The translations under genes were made by a program, and so were the position numbers. From Nocardia araoensis NBRC 100135 (GTDB taxonomy: Bacteria > Actinomycetota > Actinomycetes > Mycobacteriales > Mycobacteriaceae): a stretch of DNA of 64,000 nucleotides. The stretch is from contig NZ_BAFR01000034.1 in NCBI RefSeq assembly GCF_000308435.1, positions 62,001 to 126,000 on the forward strand, written 5' to 3'. The notes under the pieces were generated by a model. It was not told the origin of the DNA and ran no database searches. It was given only the letters and a program-made list of their open reading frames with translations. This document shows, one piece after another, positions 1 through 9,709 of the stretch; the stretch's first letter is position 1; each line of letters begins with the position of its first letter.

Positions 1-509
1 GTGTTCCGGTTGTTGGCCTCGAAGTCGACGCGTTCCAGCGCGGCCGCGGCCGCCGCGGCCTTCTGCTCGTCCGGGAAGATCAGCACGGCGTTGACCAGGT
101 CGGTGCCGCGGTTGTCCGGCGCGCTGCCCGCGCTGCTGAGGAACCCGGCGACGAAATCCGGTGCCGCCTCGGCGAATCGGGAGACGTCCATGATCCGTCC
201 CAGCGAACCCTTCGGCTCGATGAACACCTTGGCGATCGACGGATTCGCGGAGACGAACGCGGGATCGATGTCCGACGGCATGGGAACGAAGTTCGCCAGC
301 CGCTCCGCCTCGATCATGCGCGCCTGTTCGGGATTCTTCGCCGTTCCGTACGCGCGTGGCGTCGTCGCGTAATTGCCCACGTCGAGCTGCGCCAGATCGA
401 CGGGCCGCGTGGCCTTCTCCGTTCCGGCCTCGTCGCCGCACGCGCCGCCGCCCAAGGCGACGGCACAGGCCAGCACCAGGGCACCGGCGGATCGAATCGG
501 TCTCGGCAT
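1..509 (-). CDS. DUF7373-type lipoprotein, 3' end outside window (partial)
   Basis: The gene reads leftwards from an ATG at 509 and runs off the left edge, leaving 169 codons. The N-terminus is a lipoprotein signal: basic MPRPIR, a hydrophobic stretch, then GGAC with the lipidated cysteine at residue 24. After it comes a VDLAQLDVGNY segment that matches in position and wording the VRKLEVGTYP segment of the complete neighbour at 621-1826, so the two are tandem paralogues. The family (DUF7373) is typical of Nocardia and is presumed to sit on the outer face of the membrane; no biochemical role is known. The Ala-rich stretch near the left edge (EQKAAAAAAALERVD) matches DEATAKLAARELEDVD in the neighbour. 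Confidence 0.8.
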   Translation of the reverse strand, partial: MPRPIRSAGALVLACAVALGGGACGDEAGTEKATRPVDLAQLDVGNYATTPRAYGTAKNPEQARMIEAERLANFVPMPSDIDPAFVSANPSIAKVFIEPKGSLGRIMDVSRFAEAAPDFVAGFLSSAGSAPDNRGTDLVNAVLIFPDEQKAAAAAAALERVDFEANNRN

Positions 510-620
510 CGCGCCGTGCTGCACTCTTCCCTCCCCTGACTGCGGTAGTTGCGCCGGATCCTACTTCGGCCCACCCGCGGCCAGGATCGCGAAAGCGCTG
601 GGCGCCTACCGCCGCCGATC

Positions 621-1826
621 TCAGAAACTGTTCGCCAACAGTGCGTACTCCGCGGCGACCTTCTGCCGCACGTCCGGTTCCTTATCACTGGTGACGACTC
701 CGACGTACCGCTTGTACGCGACGTAGCACCGGTACTTGTACTCCCGGTCCGGGTCACCCTTGCTGTTGAGTTGCAGGCACTTGGCGCCGGGGATGTCCTT
801 GGGAGCGCCCAGCGGATCGTAGTGCGCGCCTTCGCTCTCCAACAGGCCGGTGACCAGTTTCTGGGCGGCGGCCGCGTCGCGGGTGCGGGCGACGTAACTG
901 TCGTCGAGCAGGCCGATGTGGTCCACGCCCGCTTCCTCGACCAGACGCAGGTGTACCGACTCGTCATCGGCGCGGTGCACCGTGTGATAGCCGCCGTAGA
1001 CGGCGAAGGTCGCCGGATCCGGCACGCGGTTCTTGCGGTCGGCGACCGCGACGCGGGCGAGCAGGCCGTCGGGATCGGCCTTCAGGGTGTCGAGCTTGTT
1101 CACCGGGGTCGGGGCGAATTTCTCCAGCTGCGCGACCTCGGCGGCCAAGGTCTTGTCGACCCATTTGACCAGGTCGTCGGCTTCCGCCGTCGGACGCTGG
1201 ATGAACAAGGAGATGACGAATTCCTTGTACGCCATGAAGGTGCCGACGTTGGCAACGCCCGGCCGCCAGTGGATGTAGGAGTCGGGATACTTCGTCGACG
1301 ACAGCTTGCGGTTGTCCGGCGATACGGCGATGTCGACGTCCTCGAGTTCACGGGCCGCGAGCTTCGCGGTGGCCTCGTCGGGGAAGCGGAACACCGCGTT
1401 CGTGACCGCGGTGGCTTGCGGCGCCGGATTGGACTGGCCGGCCGGATCGGGACGGTCGGCGCCGCTGGCGGCGTATCCCACGACCAGCTTGCGATTGTCG
1501 AGCACCGGCCTGGACACCTTGGCCACGAAGTCGAGCGCCTGCTCGGCGTCCTTGACGACGGTGCTGCCGCGGCCGAACTTCAGTGTGGAGTCGATGCGCA
1601 CGGTGGGGACCACGGCATCGGACATCCGCATGCCCTCCAGCAGCGCGCCTTTGCCTGCCGAATCCTGGTTGAACTGGTGCTTGTCGACGGGATAGGTGCC
1701 GACTTCCAGCTTGCGCACATCGATCTCACCCGCGGTCGGTGTGCCCTGCACGCCTGCGCAACCGGCCAGCATCCCTGCCAGTGCCAGGCAAGACGCCGTG
1801 AGCGCGATGCGTTGCGTCCGAACCAT
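621..1826 (-). CDS. DUF7373 family lipoprotein
   Basis: A 401-residue protein starting at ATG 1826. It has a classical lipoprotein signal peptide (MVRTQRIALTASCLALAGMLAGC) with lipobox LAGC and Cys23 as the probable lipidation site. The mature part opens with VRKLEVGTYPVDKHQF, the DUF7373-type opening that the paralogue directly downstream (1-509) shares. There are no internal membrane segments and no catalytic motif I can name. It is probably anchored to the outer leaflet of the plasma membrane. The divergent FHA gene starts about 140 bp away on the other strand, so their promoters share that gap. Function is unknown; the family assignment rests on recognising the motif and the tandem duplication. 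Confidence 0.85.
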   Translation of the reverse strand: MVRTQRIALTASCLALAGMLAGCAGVQGTPTAGEIDVRKLEVGTYPVDKHQFNQDSAGKGALLEGMRMSDAVVPTVRIDSTLKFGRGSTVVKDAEQALDFVAKVSRPVLDNRKLVVGYAASGADRPDPAGQSNPAPQATAVTNAVFRFPDEATAKLAARELEDVDIAVSPDNRKLSSTKYPDSYIHWRPGVANVGTFMAYKEFVISLFIQRPTAEADDLVKWVDKTLAAEVAQLEKFAPTPVNKLDTLKADPDGLLARVAVADRKNRVPDPATFAVYGGYHTVHRADDESVHLRLVEEAGVDHIGLLDDSYVARTRDAAAAQKLVTGLLESEGAHYDPLGAPKDIPGAKCLQLNSKGDPDREYKYRCYVAYKRYVGVVTSDKEPDVRQKVAAEYALLANSF

Positions 1827-1968
1827 CTCAGGCCCCTCGTTCCTCCCGTTGCTGACACTGAAGTTACCCGACGGAGGCCGGGGAGGGGGACCGATGCGCG
1901 TCGTATTGCAATACCCTTGTCGGTGTGGCGACGACCTTGCACTGCACCCCCGGTGAAGGCCGATACCG

Positions 1969-3294
1969 GTGAAGGATCGGCAGGTCGAGGTCGTCGTCGG
2001 CAGTCACGCCGTGGCCAGGGTCGCGGGCGCGGTCGTGGTCGTCGCGCACCGCAAACCCGGTCGGCCGACTCAGGACTCGCCCGCCGTCGTCGCGCTGGAA
2101 TCGCTGGCCGAACTGGTGCGCGACGCGACCGATCGCGAGCCGGGCGGACCGGGCGCCCTGGTGGCGCGGCAGGCGACGCGCTGGCTGATGAAGCAGGCCG
2201 AGCAGATCAGCCCGGGCGAGCCGATCGACTTCGGTATCCTGTCCACCGCCGAGCACGGCGGTGTGGCGATCTTCCTGCACGGGGCGATCACCGCCGTGCT
2301 GGCCGGTGATGGTGTGCTGGAGCGATATCGCGGCAGCGACGCGGCCTTCACGGTGGATCGGGTCGCGGCGGTTCCGGCGCGGGCGGCGGCGCTGTTCGTC
2401 GACGACGCGAAGGGCCGTATCCCGGATCTGCCACCGGAGCGCGGCATCGGCAGGCTGGTCGAGGGCATCGCTCAGGCAGGTGGCGCGATCGTCTGGACGG
2501 AGGGCTCCCGCACCGGTCCGTCGACGAACGGCGGGGAGCCCGGTTCCGCGGGCGCGCACTGGCGCCCGGAGACGTCTCCGCTGCCGACGGCGCGCGTCGA
2601 CCACGAGCCGTCCGCCGAATCGCAGGAGCGGCCGCAGCCGCGACCGCCGCGATACCCGACGGCGCCGTCGACCGCGATGCTCGACGCCCAGACGGAGCAG
2701 ACGCCGATCGACCCGCACCACGCGCCGACCCAGCTGGGCGGCACCAATCCCGCGCCGCGGCCGGACCCGGAGCTCCAGCGCCGGCTGGAGGCGACCGCGA
2801 AGGCCACCGCGCTGACGGTCAAGGTGATGGGATTCAAATGCGCGCGAGCGCATCCCAGCGATCCGCGGGCGGCGTTCTGCACCGTCTGCGGTATGCCGGT
2901 CGACCAGACCCAGGCGCTGATCGAAGTGGTCCGCCCGCCGCTGGGCATGCTGATCCTGGACGACGGCATGACCTACATGCTCGCCGCGGACGCGGTGATC
3001 GGTCGCGATCCGGAGCGCTCGCCCGCCGCGGAGAGCGGACTGGTCCCGCTGCGGGTCGACGACGCCTCCGGTGGCATGTCCAGGGCGCACGCCGAGATCC
3101 GCTTGGTGAACTGGGACGTGACGGTGGTGGACTGCGGTTCGACCAACGGAACCCGCACTCGCCTGCCGGGCTACCGCGACTGGGTGCGCCTGGCGCCGCG
3201 CCAGTCCATGGCGCTCGTACCGGGCACCGAGATCATGCTCGGCAACCGCGTGCTGCGCTTCGAACTGGCCGCGCCGCCGCCGTTCGGCCGCTGA
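1969..3294 (+). CDS. FHA domain protein with zinc-ribbon-like motif
   Basis: A 441-residue protein from GTG 1969. Residues 1-170 form an uncharacterised globular domain that opens VEVVVGSHAVARVAGAVVVVAH. A Pro-rich linker follows (about 175-280). A short Cys cluster (FKCARAHP followed by FCTVCGMPV, near residues 290-306) looks like a zinc ribbon. A C-terminal forkhead-associated domain (about 320-435) shows GRDPE, SRAHAEIR and DCGSTNGT, the usual phosphothreonine-binding loop residues. FHA domains bind phosphothreonine on Ser/Thr-kinase substrates. The protein therefore probably works with a PknB-family kinase, although none is adjacent. The Rv1747-like FHA exporter lies just beyond the convergent metallopeptidase. 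The partner is not visible here. Confidence 0.8.
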   Translation: MKDRQVEVVVGSHAVARVAGAVVVVAHRKPGRPTQDSPAVVALESLAELVRDATDREPGGPGALVARQATRWLMKQAEQISPGEPIDFGILSTAEHGGVAIFLHGAITAVLAGDGVLERYRGSDAAFTVDRVAAVPARAAALFVDDAKGRIPDLPPERGIGRLVEGIAQAGGAIVWTEGSRTGPSTNGGEPGSAGAHWRPETSPLPTARVDHEPSAESQERPQPRPPRYPTAPSTAMLDAQTEQTPIDPHHAPTQLGGTNPAPRPDPELQRRLEATAKATALTVKVMGFKCARAHPSDPRAAFCTVCGMPVDQTQALIEVVRPPLGMLILDDGMTYMLAADAVIGRDPERSPAAESGLVPLRVDDASGGMSRAHAEIRLVNWDVTVVDCGSTNGTRTRLPGYRDWVRLAPRQSMALVPGTEIMLGNRVLRFELAAPPPFGR

Positions 3295-3301
3295 GCCCGC
3301 G

Positions 3302-4747
3302 CTAGGAATAGCGCGCGGCGCATACGCTTTCGCCGTTCAGGACTCCGGCGCGGAAGGCCTCGATTCGGGAGAAGCCACTCGGCACGGTCTTGCCTTGGGC
3401 GTCACTCGCGGCCAAGCCGTCGGTGAGCAGCCCCGACACCGCCTCGTCCAGATCGCCTGCGGCGAGCTTGATATCTCCCTGACTGACCGGTCGCCCGGAT
3501 TCGGCGAGCTTGCCGGTGACCACTCCGGACAGACAGGCCGCGCGCAGTCCGGTTTTCGCGCCGACCAGGCTCTGGCCGCGGCTCTGCTGGACGGCCAAGG
3601 TGTACCGGGAGATGAACACGATGTAGCCGTTGTAGTCGCCGGTCACCTTGAGCGGCAGCGGGTCGTCCGCGCCGGAGCTCGAGGTGCCGCGCTCGGCGAG
3701 AGCGGGGATGTCGGTGGCGATCGTGTTCTCGGCGGGGCAGTACGAGACCGGTTCGGTCACCACACCATCGGGGCAATCGATCTTCGCACGCGAGTAGTCG
3801 TAGGTCGGCTCGTGGCCGATCGGCAGAATGGCTTTGAGGGCTTTGGTGAGTTCGACCAGGGTTTGTTTGGTGATGGGGTACTCGCCGCGCCCGGTGTCGT
3901 CGCTGAAACTCTGCGGCAGATTCGCACGGCGCTGGTCGATCTCCTCCTGGTCGATGCCCTTGCATGCCTTGGGGCCGTCGGTGAAACCGATCTGCACCGC
4001 GGTGACCCGTTCGAAGGCGGAGCCGTGCACGCTCTCCGGGTCATCGGGGTCGGAGTCGCGGATGGCGACGGTGGCGGCGAGCACGGAGTTGAGACCGTCG
4101 GACGTATTGATCGTGAAGTGCGCGGCCTTGCCCTCGGCCACGTGCCGCATGAAAGCGCCCGCGAAGCAATCCGCCTGCTGTTCCTTGACGATCACCGGAT
4201 CCTTCGGCCCGACGATCTTGGCCATGGTCTGCACCGCGTGCCCGTACTCGTGCGCGAGCACCATCACGACGGACATCTTCCCGAAGGTCTCCTCCATGGT
4301 GGGAAGCAGCACCGACCGATCCCAGCCGATGGAATTGTCCAGGCGACAGTAGGCGGCGTTGACCAAGCGGTAGGTGGACTCCTTGCAGAACTCGAGCGAC
4401 TCCGGACGCCCGGCCTTGGCGCTCCAGGACAGCAGCTTCTCGACCGGCTTGAACTCGCCTTGGAACTCCTTGCCGAACTCGCCCCGCCAGTAGGTCTGGA
4501 TGTCGTCGACGGCGTTGAGCGCCAGGGTGTCCACGGCGCCGCCGTCACCGTTGGCCGCGGTCAGCGTGCTGTCCGGGACGCCGGTGCGTGGGCCGCTGGG
4601 GCCGCTCGTGGTGGGCAACCCGGCAACCTTGAACGGATCGTCGTAGACGGAGACGGCCCGGCCGTCGACCACTCGAATACAGCCGCCGACCAGCAGTAGA
4701 ACACTGAGCAACGTCGCAACCAGCGCGGTCGCTCGGACTCTCGGCAA
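3302..4747 (-). CDS. Lipoprotein neutral zinc metallopeptidase (PF04228-like)
   Basis: I place the start at TTG 4747, giving 481 residues. It is preceded by a GGGGGAG ribosome site and followed directly by a signal peptide ending LLLVGGC (lipobox). The upstream ATG at 4864 would add about 39 unconserved-looking residues and overlap the divergent gene. The mature protein carries the zinc motif HEYGH (His166 and His170 with Glu167) and, further on, EQQADCFAGAF, the second signature of the YpfJ/KPN_02809 putative neutral zinc metallopeptidase family. It is probably membrane-anchored and faces outwards, with unknown substrate. The C-terminal third (after about residue 320) is not part of the core peptidase. 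Its stop lies 7 bp from that of the convergent FHA gene. Confidence 0.85.
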   Translation of the reverse strand: MPRVRATALVATLLSVLLLVGGCIRVVDGRAVSVYDDPFKVAGLPTTSGPSGPRTGVPDSTLTAANGDGGAVDTLALNAVDDIQTYWRGEFGKEFQGEFKPVEKLLSWSAKAGRPESLEFCKESTYRLVNAAYCRLDNSIGWDRSVLLPTMEETFGKMSVVMVLAHEYGHAVQTMAKIVGPKDPVIVKEQQADCFAGAFMRHVAEGKAAHFTINTSDGLNSVLAATVAIRDSDPDDPESVHGSAFERVTAVQIGFTDGPKACKGIDQEEIDQRRANLPQSFSDDTGRGEYPITKQTLVELTKALKAILPIGHEPTYDYSRAKIDCPDGVVTEPVSYCPAENTIATDIPALAERGTSSSGADDPLPLKVTGDYNGYIVFISRYTLAVQQSRGQSLVGAKTGLRAACLSGVVTGKLAESGRPVSQGDIKLAAGDLDEAVSGLLTDGLAASDAQGKTVPSGFSRIEAFRAGVLNGESVCAARYS

Positions 4748-4854
4748 GGCTCCCCCTAGTCGGCCGCTACAACGTTCACATCGGTCGCCGGATCGGGGCA
4801 TTTGGCGCATCGGGGGCACCGCCGATGTCCGGGTGATGGAATAGTATCCGCTGC

Positions 4855-7347
4855 ATGTCTTCACCGGGGGCGCAGACCATCACCGTGCGCCATGATGGAA
4901 ACGAACGAGTATTCGATTCGAGCCAGCAGGTCACGATGGGCCGCGCGCCGGAGGTGACGCTTTTCGTCGACAGCCCGCTCGTCTCGCGTGTGCACGCGAC
5001 GCTGGCCTGGCAGGGCAGCGCCTGGGTGTTGACCGACAACAAGAGCACCAACGGGGTGTTCGTGGACGCGCGCAGGCTGACCCAGCCGGTGTCGATCGAC
5101 CGCCCCACGCAGGTCCGGCTGGGTGACGCGATCAGCGGCCCGCTGTTGCACCTGCTGCCCGCGAACCCGCAACCGCCGCACCGGCCTTCCGTGCGCCCGC
5201 CGCATCCGGCGCAGGCGCCGCACCCGGGCCCGCCCTCGCACGGAGTCCGGCGGCCCGCGCAGCAGTTCCAGCGTCCGCACTATCCGCCTCCGCAGGACGC
5301 ACCGGCGCCCGCGGTGAACATCAACATGACGACCAGGGCGGACACCTCGAACATGCCGCCGGTCCGGGCCAGGGCGAGCACGGCGCCCGTCGCCCGCGCC
5401 GACCGGATCCCACAGACCGGTCTGAGCATCGGCCGCACCACAGACAATCAGATCGTCGTCAACGATCCGCTCGCCTCCCGCAAGCACGCCCGCCTGGTCG
5501 CCTCCGCCGAGGGTCTGGCCATCGAGGACCTCGGCTCGGCGAACGGCACGTTCGTCAACGGGCACCGTCAGCAACGGGCGGTGCTGCGCGAGCGGGACAT
5601 CATCACCATCGGCAACGTCGACTTCGTCGTCCAGCAGGGCACGCTGGTGCACCGGCAGAAGCCGGTCGCCGAGCAGGGTCTCGCGGTGCACGGGGTCGGC
5701 TTCACCGTCGAGGGCAACAAGCAACTGCTCGTCGACGTGAACATGTCGGCCAGCCGCGGCACGCTGACCGCGCTGATCGGCCCGTCCGGAGCGGGTAAAT
5801 CGACGCTGTCGCGCCTGATCGCGGGCACCACCCGGCCTTCGGGCGGCGTGGTCACCTTCGAAGGCCGCAATCTGCACGCCGAGTACGAGGCACTGCGTTC
5901 CCGGATCGGCATGGTGCCGCAGGACGACGTGCTGCACCGCCAGCTCACGGTGCGCCAGGCGCTCGGTTTCGCGGCCGAGCTGCGGCTGCCGAGGGACAAC
6001 AGCAAGGAAGACCGGCAGAAGGTCATCGACGGGGTGCTGCAAGAGCTTTCGCTCACCGAGCACGCCGACACCAGGGTCGACCGCCTGTCCGGCGGTCAGC
6101 GCAAGCGCGCCTCGGTGGCGCTGGAACTGCTGACCGGCCCGTCGCTGCTCATCCTGGACGAACCGACCTCGGGCCTGGACCCGGCACTGGACCGCCAGGT
6201 CATGGTGATGCTGCGCGAACTCGCCGACGCCGGCCGCGTGGTGATCGTGGTGACCCACTCGGTGGCGCATCTGGACATGTGCGATCAGGTGCTGCTGCTC
6301 GCCCCCGGCGGCAAGACCGCCTACTGCGGCAATCCGGCCGGTGTCGGCGCGACGCTCGGTACCAGCGACTGGGCGGAGATCTTCGCCGATGTCGCGGCCA
6401 ACCCGGATCAGGCGTTCGCCGCTTACCGCTCCCGGCAGGCGTCCGCGCCGCCGCCCCCGCCGCCCGTGCAGCCGTACGGGCCTGCGGGCAGTCCGCCGCA
6501 GTCCAGTCGCGGCAAGCAGTTCTCGACTCTGGCGCGCAGGCAGATCCGGCTGATCCTGGCCGACCGCGGCTATCTGACCTTCCTGGTGCTGCTTCCGTTC
6601 ATCCTCGGCGGCCTGTCCCTGGTCGTGCCGGGGAAGAACGGTTTCCAGCGCGGCGCGTTGAAGGCGCTGCCCGATGGCACATTCGTGCCCGAAGGCGGAA
6701 GTGAGACGCAACAGTTGCTGGTGGTGCTGATTCTCGGCGCCTGCTTCATGGGCTCCACGCTCACGGTGCGCGACTTGGTCGGCGAACGGACCATCTTCCA
6801 CCGTGAACGCGCCGTCGGGCTGTTGCCCTCGGCGTACCTGATGGCGAAGATCGCGGTGTTCAGCTTGACCGCGCTGCTGCAATCGGCGGTGCTGGTCGGC
6901 ATCGTCCTCGCGGGTAAGAAGCGTCCGGGCCAGGGTGCGGTGCTGGCCTCCGGCAGTGCGGAGCTGTACATCGATATCGCCCTGACCGCGATCTGCTGTG
7001 TGGTCGTCGGGTTGCTGCTCTCGTCGCTGGCCAAGTCGAACGAACAGGTGATGCCGCTGCTGGTGGTGGCCATCATGTGCCAGCTGGTGATGGCGGGCGG
7101 CCTGATCCCGGTCACCGGGCGGGTCGTGCTGGAGCAGGTGTCCTGGCTGTTCCCGGCTCGCTGGGGATACGCGACGGGCGCGTCGACGGTGAACATTCGC
7201 GAACTGTTCCTGAACGCGCAGGCCGACACGCTCTGGCAGCACAAGGCGGAGATCTGGGCGTTGGACGTCGGCGTGCTGTTGCTGATCACCGTGGTGCTCG
7301 CGGTCATCACCTGGCGCCGGTTGCGACTGAAGAAGTCGGCCGCGTGA
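4855..7347 (+). CDS. FHA-domain ABC transporter, Rv1747-like exporter
   Basis: An 830-residue fused transporter. Two FHA domains come first: about residues 20-100 with SRVHATL and STNGVFV, and about 185-260 with SRKHARL and SANGTFVNG. A Pro-rich linker separates them. An ABC-G-type ATPase follows with Walker A GPSGAGKS near residue 309, signature LSGGQRKR near 411 and Walker B LLILDEPTSGLD. A six-helix ABC-2 membrane domain starts near 570. This is the architecture of M. tuberculosis Rv1747, whose FHA domains are phosphorylated by PknF and which is linked to export of a cell-envelope glycolipid. No kinase gene adjoins it here, unlike the pknF-Rv1747 pair. The substrate is unknown; export is inferred from the ABC-G fold. 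Confidence 0.92.
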   Translation: MSSPGAQTITVRHDGNERVFDSSQQVTMGRAPEVTLFVDSPLVSRVHATLAWQGSAWVLTDNKSTNGVFVDARRLTQPVSIDRPTQVRLGDAISGPLLHLLPANPQPPHRPSVRPPHPAQAPHPGPPSHGVRRPAQQFQRPHYPPPQDAPAPAVNINMTTRADTSNMPPVRARASTAPVARADRIPQTGLSIGRTTDNQIVVNDPLASRKHARLVASAEGLAIEDLGSANGTFVNGHRQQRAVLRERDIITIGNVDFVVQQGTLVHRQKPVAEQGLAVHGVGFTVEGNKQLLVDVNMSASRGTLTALIGPSGAGKSTLSRLIAGTTRPSGGVVTFEGRNLHAEYEALRSRIGMVPQDDVLHRQLTVRQALGFAAELRLPRDNSKEDRQKVIDGVLQELSLTEHADTRVDRLSGGQRKRASVALELLTGPSLLILDEPTSGLDPALDRQVMVMLRELADAGRVVIVVTHSVAHLDMCDQVLLLAPGGKTAYCGNPAGVGATLGTSDWAEIFADVAANPDQAFAAYRSRQASAPPPPPPVQPYGPAGSPPQSSRGKQFSTLARRQIRLILADRGYLTFLVLLPFILGGLSLVVPGKNGFQRGALKALPDGTFVPEGGSETQQLLVVLILGACFMGSTLTVRDLVGERTIFHRERAVGLLPSAYLMAKIAVFSLTALLQSAVLVGIVLAGKKRPGQGAVLASGSAELYIDIALTAICCVVVGLLLSSLAKSNEQVMPLLVVAIMCQLVMAGGLIPVTGRVVLEQVSWLFPARWGYATGASTVNIRELFLNAQADTLWQHKAEIWALDVGVLLLITVVLAVITWRRLRLKKSAA

Positions 7348-7447
7348 CGCGGTTCGGACGGCCCGCCTTCGCCCCGGTCCGCGCGAGCGGCGCCCGGCGG
7401 CGTGGGACGGCGACGACGAGCATCTCGGCCGCGAACCGGGCACACTT

Positions 7448-9091
7448 ATGCCTGTGACGGTGCGAGTAGGGGCAGTGCATCTCGGTTGGGATGTGGTGTC
7501 CGTGGCGGCCGGTGGCGGTGGCGTCCCCATCCGCCCGGTGCAGGTGGAGGGCATGTGGACGCCGCCGGCCTATCTGCTGGCGGATTCGTCGGGCCGGTTG
7601 CACACGGCGGGCGTGGAACGCAACAGACCCGATCTCGGGATGGCGATCGCCGACGTGCGCGACATCCTCGGGCATCCGCAGATCGTGGTCGCGGGCGCGA
7701 CCTGGCCCGCGGAGCTGGTGTTCCGCGCGCGCCTGTACAACCCGCTCGCCGAGATCGGCAAGCACCTGCGCGGCAAACCGGACCTGGTGGCGTTGCCCTA
7801 TCCGGACAGCTGGCCGGACGAGAAGATCGATGTCTACGCCTCGATGGTGGAACAGCTCGATGTCGTCGTGGAACCGCTGCCGGAGAGCGTCGCGCTGTCC
7901 GGCTACGTCCGCGCCCTCGGACTGGTGCACCCGCCGGACCGGGCCAGGCCGAACGGCATCGGCGCGACCGGTGTGTACTCCGACGGCCGCGGCATGCTGG
8001 TGGTCGCGGTGCACGGCGACGACGAGCAGCCCACCGAGTCGGTCGACGTCCCGGTGGACGCTGAGGCCATGCGCGACGCCAGGTCGGCGGACGACGTCGT
8101 GATCGAGGTCATGGCGGCCGCCCGATCCATCGGGGCGGACACCTCGACGGTCCTGCTGTCGGGCAACGTGCGTTTCAACGACGCGTTGCGGCTGGCCTTC
8201 CAGAACCATCTCGGGCACCGCCTGCACGTGGCCGACCATCCGATGCATGCGCTCGTCCTCGGGGCTGCGCATCTGCTGGTGAGCGATCCGGAGGCGGCCG
8301 AGCCGGAGTCCGCGGGCAGGCACGCCGAGCCCGCGCCCGCCGCGCCGCGCCCGGTGGAGGCGCAGTACCCGCCGCAGCAGACGGACGCGGGCAGGCGGGT
8401 GCCCGGCGTCCAGTACGGCCCGGGGTACCCGACCCAGCCCGACGAGACGACGACCAGGATCGGGCGCGACGAGGCGCCCCGCGGCCTGCCGCCGAACCTC
8501 GCCGAGCTGGGCAGCCGCTTCACCCGGCCGCCGAGCGCGCCGGACGAGCAGCAGGACGGCGGTCGTCCGCCCGGCGAGCTCGCTGGGCCGCCCGGTGGTC
8601 CGGTGCCGCCGCTCGGCGCGCGTACGCCCTATCCGGGCGCGCCGGAGTCGTCCTACCCGGGCCGGCCGCGGCAGGGACCATGGCAGGACCAGGGCGCCGA
8701 GCCCGACGACGCGGACCAGCACCGCAAGGGCAAACTGTGGAACAAGATGAAGGGCAACCTGTTCGGAGCCAACACCGTCGTCGGGGCGGTGGCGCTGGCG
8801 GTGGTCGCGCTTCCGTCCGGGAATCACCAGGTGGAGCTGACCGCGCAGCCGGTCGTCCTCGACGCGGGATCGGTCGTCGCGGAGGAGGGGGCCGGGGGTG
8901 AGCCGGTCGGGTGTCCGACCGCGCCCTACGCGACCACCCAGCCGAGACCAGGAGTCACCGCTACCCGGGGAAACCAGCGGGAAGCGGAGGACAGGGCCGC
9001 GCAGTGCGGGCGTCCGGACGTCGACACATTGCGCTACCTGGTCCCCGGCCCGCCCGGCGCCATCGACCTCGGCCCGCCGATCGAGATCTGA
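7448..9091 (+). CDS. Hsp70-like (actin-fold) protein with Pro-rich linker and TM; type VII-associated candidate
   Basis: 547 residues from ATG 7448. Residues 1-275 read as a divergent Hsp70/actin-type domain. An internal strand-rich start is followed by SWPDEKIDVYASMVEQLDV, and the end has the typical closing pattern VLLSGNVRFNDALR, then HPMHALVLGAAHLL. A 150-residue Pro/Gly-rich linker follows, then one membrane helix (near NTVVGAVALAVVALP, about residues 442-457) and a short outer tail containing two cysteines. It sits directly upstream of rplM, where mycobacteria carry esxT, esxU and the Rv3446c type VII secretion-associated gene. It may be a diverged member of that group. The chaperone-like fold is inferred from motif order; ATP binding is not evident. 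Confidence 0.6.
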   Translation: MPVTVRVGAVHLGWDVVSVAAGGGGVPIRPVQVEGMWTPPAYLLADSSGRLHTAGVERNRPDLGMAIADVRDILGHPQIVVAGATWPAELVFRARLYNPLAEIGKHLRGKPDLVALPYPDSWPDEKIDVYASMVEQLDVVVEPLPESVALSGYVRALGLVHPPDRARPNGIGATGVYSDGRGMLVVAVHGDDEQPTESVDVPVDAEAMRDARSADDVVIEVMAAARSIGADTSTVLLSGNVRFNDALRLAFQNHLGHRLHVADHPMHALVLGAAHLLVSDPEAAEPESAGRHAEPAPAAPRPVEAQYPPQQTDAGRRVPGVQYGPGYPTQPDETTTRIGRDEAPRGLPPNLAELGSRFTRPPSAPDEQQDGGRPPGELAGPPGGPVPPLGARTPYPGAPESSYPGRPRQGPWQDQGAEPDDADQHRKGKLWNKMKGNLFGANTVVGAVALAVVALPSGNHQVELTAQPVVLDAGSVVAEEGAGGEPVGCPTAPYATTQPRPGVTATRGNQREAEDRAAQCGRPDVDTLRYLVPGPPGAIDLGPPIEI

Positions 9092-9265
9092 CGGATTTCT
9101 TCCCGCGATACCCCACTGGTATGGTGGCTCGTTGGCGTGTGGAACGTCCGGCCGACTCCTGGTGAATCGGGTGGACGTCCGCCGAGTCCCGGGTCTCCAC
9201 CGGCCGCCGGGAACACCTCGACCGCACGCTCGGCTGGCAACACCGACGACAGACAGGGAAGCACT

Positions 9266-9709
9266 GTGCCTACGTACAGCCCCAAGGCGGGTGACGTGAC
9301 CCGTAAGTGGTACGTCATCGACGCCACTGACGTAGTGCTCGGCCGTCTCGCCGTCCAGGCAGCGAATCTGCTGCGTGGCAAGACGAAGCCGACCTACGCC
9401 CCGCACGTCGATGGTGGCGATTTCGTCATCATCATCAACGCCGACAAGGTTGCCATCAGCGGCAACAAGCGGCAGGACAAGCTGATCCACCACCACTCCG
9501 GGCACCCGGGCGGCCTCAAGTCGCGGACCGTCGGTCAGGTGTTGGAGAGCCGCCCCGATCGGCTCGTGGAGAAGGCCGTCAAGGGCATGATCCCGAAGAA
9601 CAAGCTCGGCAACGCGATCGCGGGCAAGCTGAAGGTCTACGCGGGCCCGACCCACCCGCACGCCGCCCAGCAGCCCATTCCGTTCGAGATCAAGCAGGTG
9701 GCCCAGTGA
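9266..9709 (+). CDS. rplM: 50S ribosomal protein L13
   Basis: A 147-residue protein from GTG 9266 (AGGGAAG ribosome site 5' of it). Hallmarks are [31 protein letters not shown], the HHHSGHPGG segment and the GMIPKNKLG motif. L13 is an early assembly protein of the large subunit that binds 23S rRNA domain VI. It overlaps rpsI by 4 bp (GTGA), so the two are translationally coupled in the universal rplM-rpsI pair. The 174-bp leader upstream (9092-9265) holds the promoter; I see no protein gene in it. Longer in-frame starts upstream lack conserved sequence. Confidence 0.98.
   Translation: MPTYSPKAGDVTRKWYVIDATDVVLGRLAVQAANLLRGKTKPTYAPHVDGGDFVIIINADKVAISGNKRQDKLIHHHSGHPGGLKSRTVGQVLESRPDRLVEKAVKGMIPKNKLGNAIAGKLKVYAGPTHPHAAQQPIPFEIKQVAQ

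Noticed and set aside
4861..7554. An 897-residue antisense frame opposite the FHA/ABC exporter
   Set aside because: Long antisense frames are expected at this GC content; the product is Arg/His/Gln-rich with no domain, and the sense gene is unmistakable.
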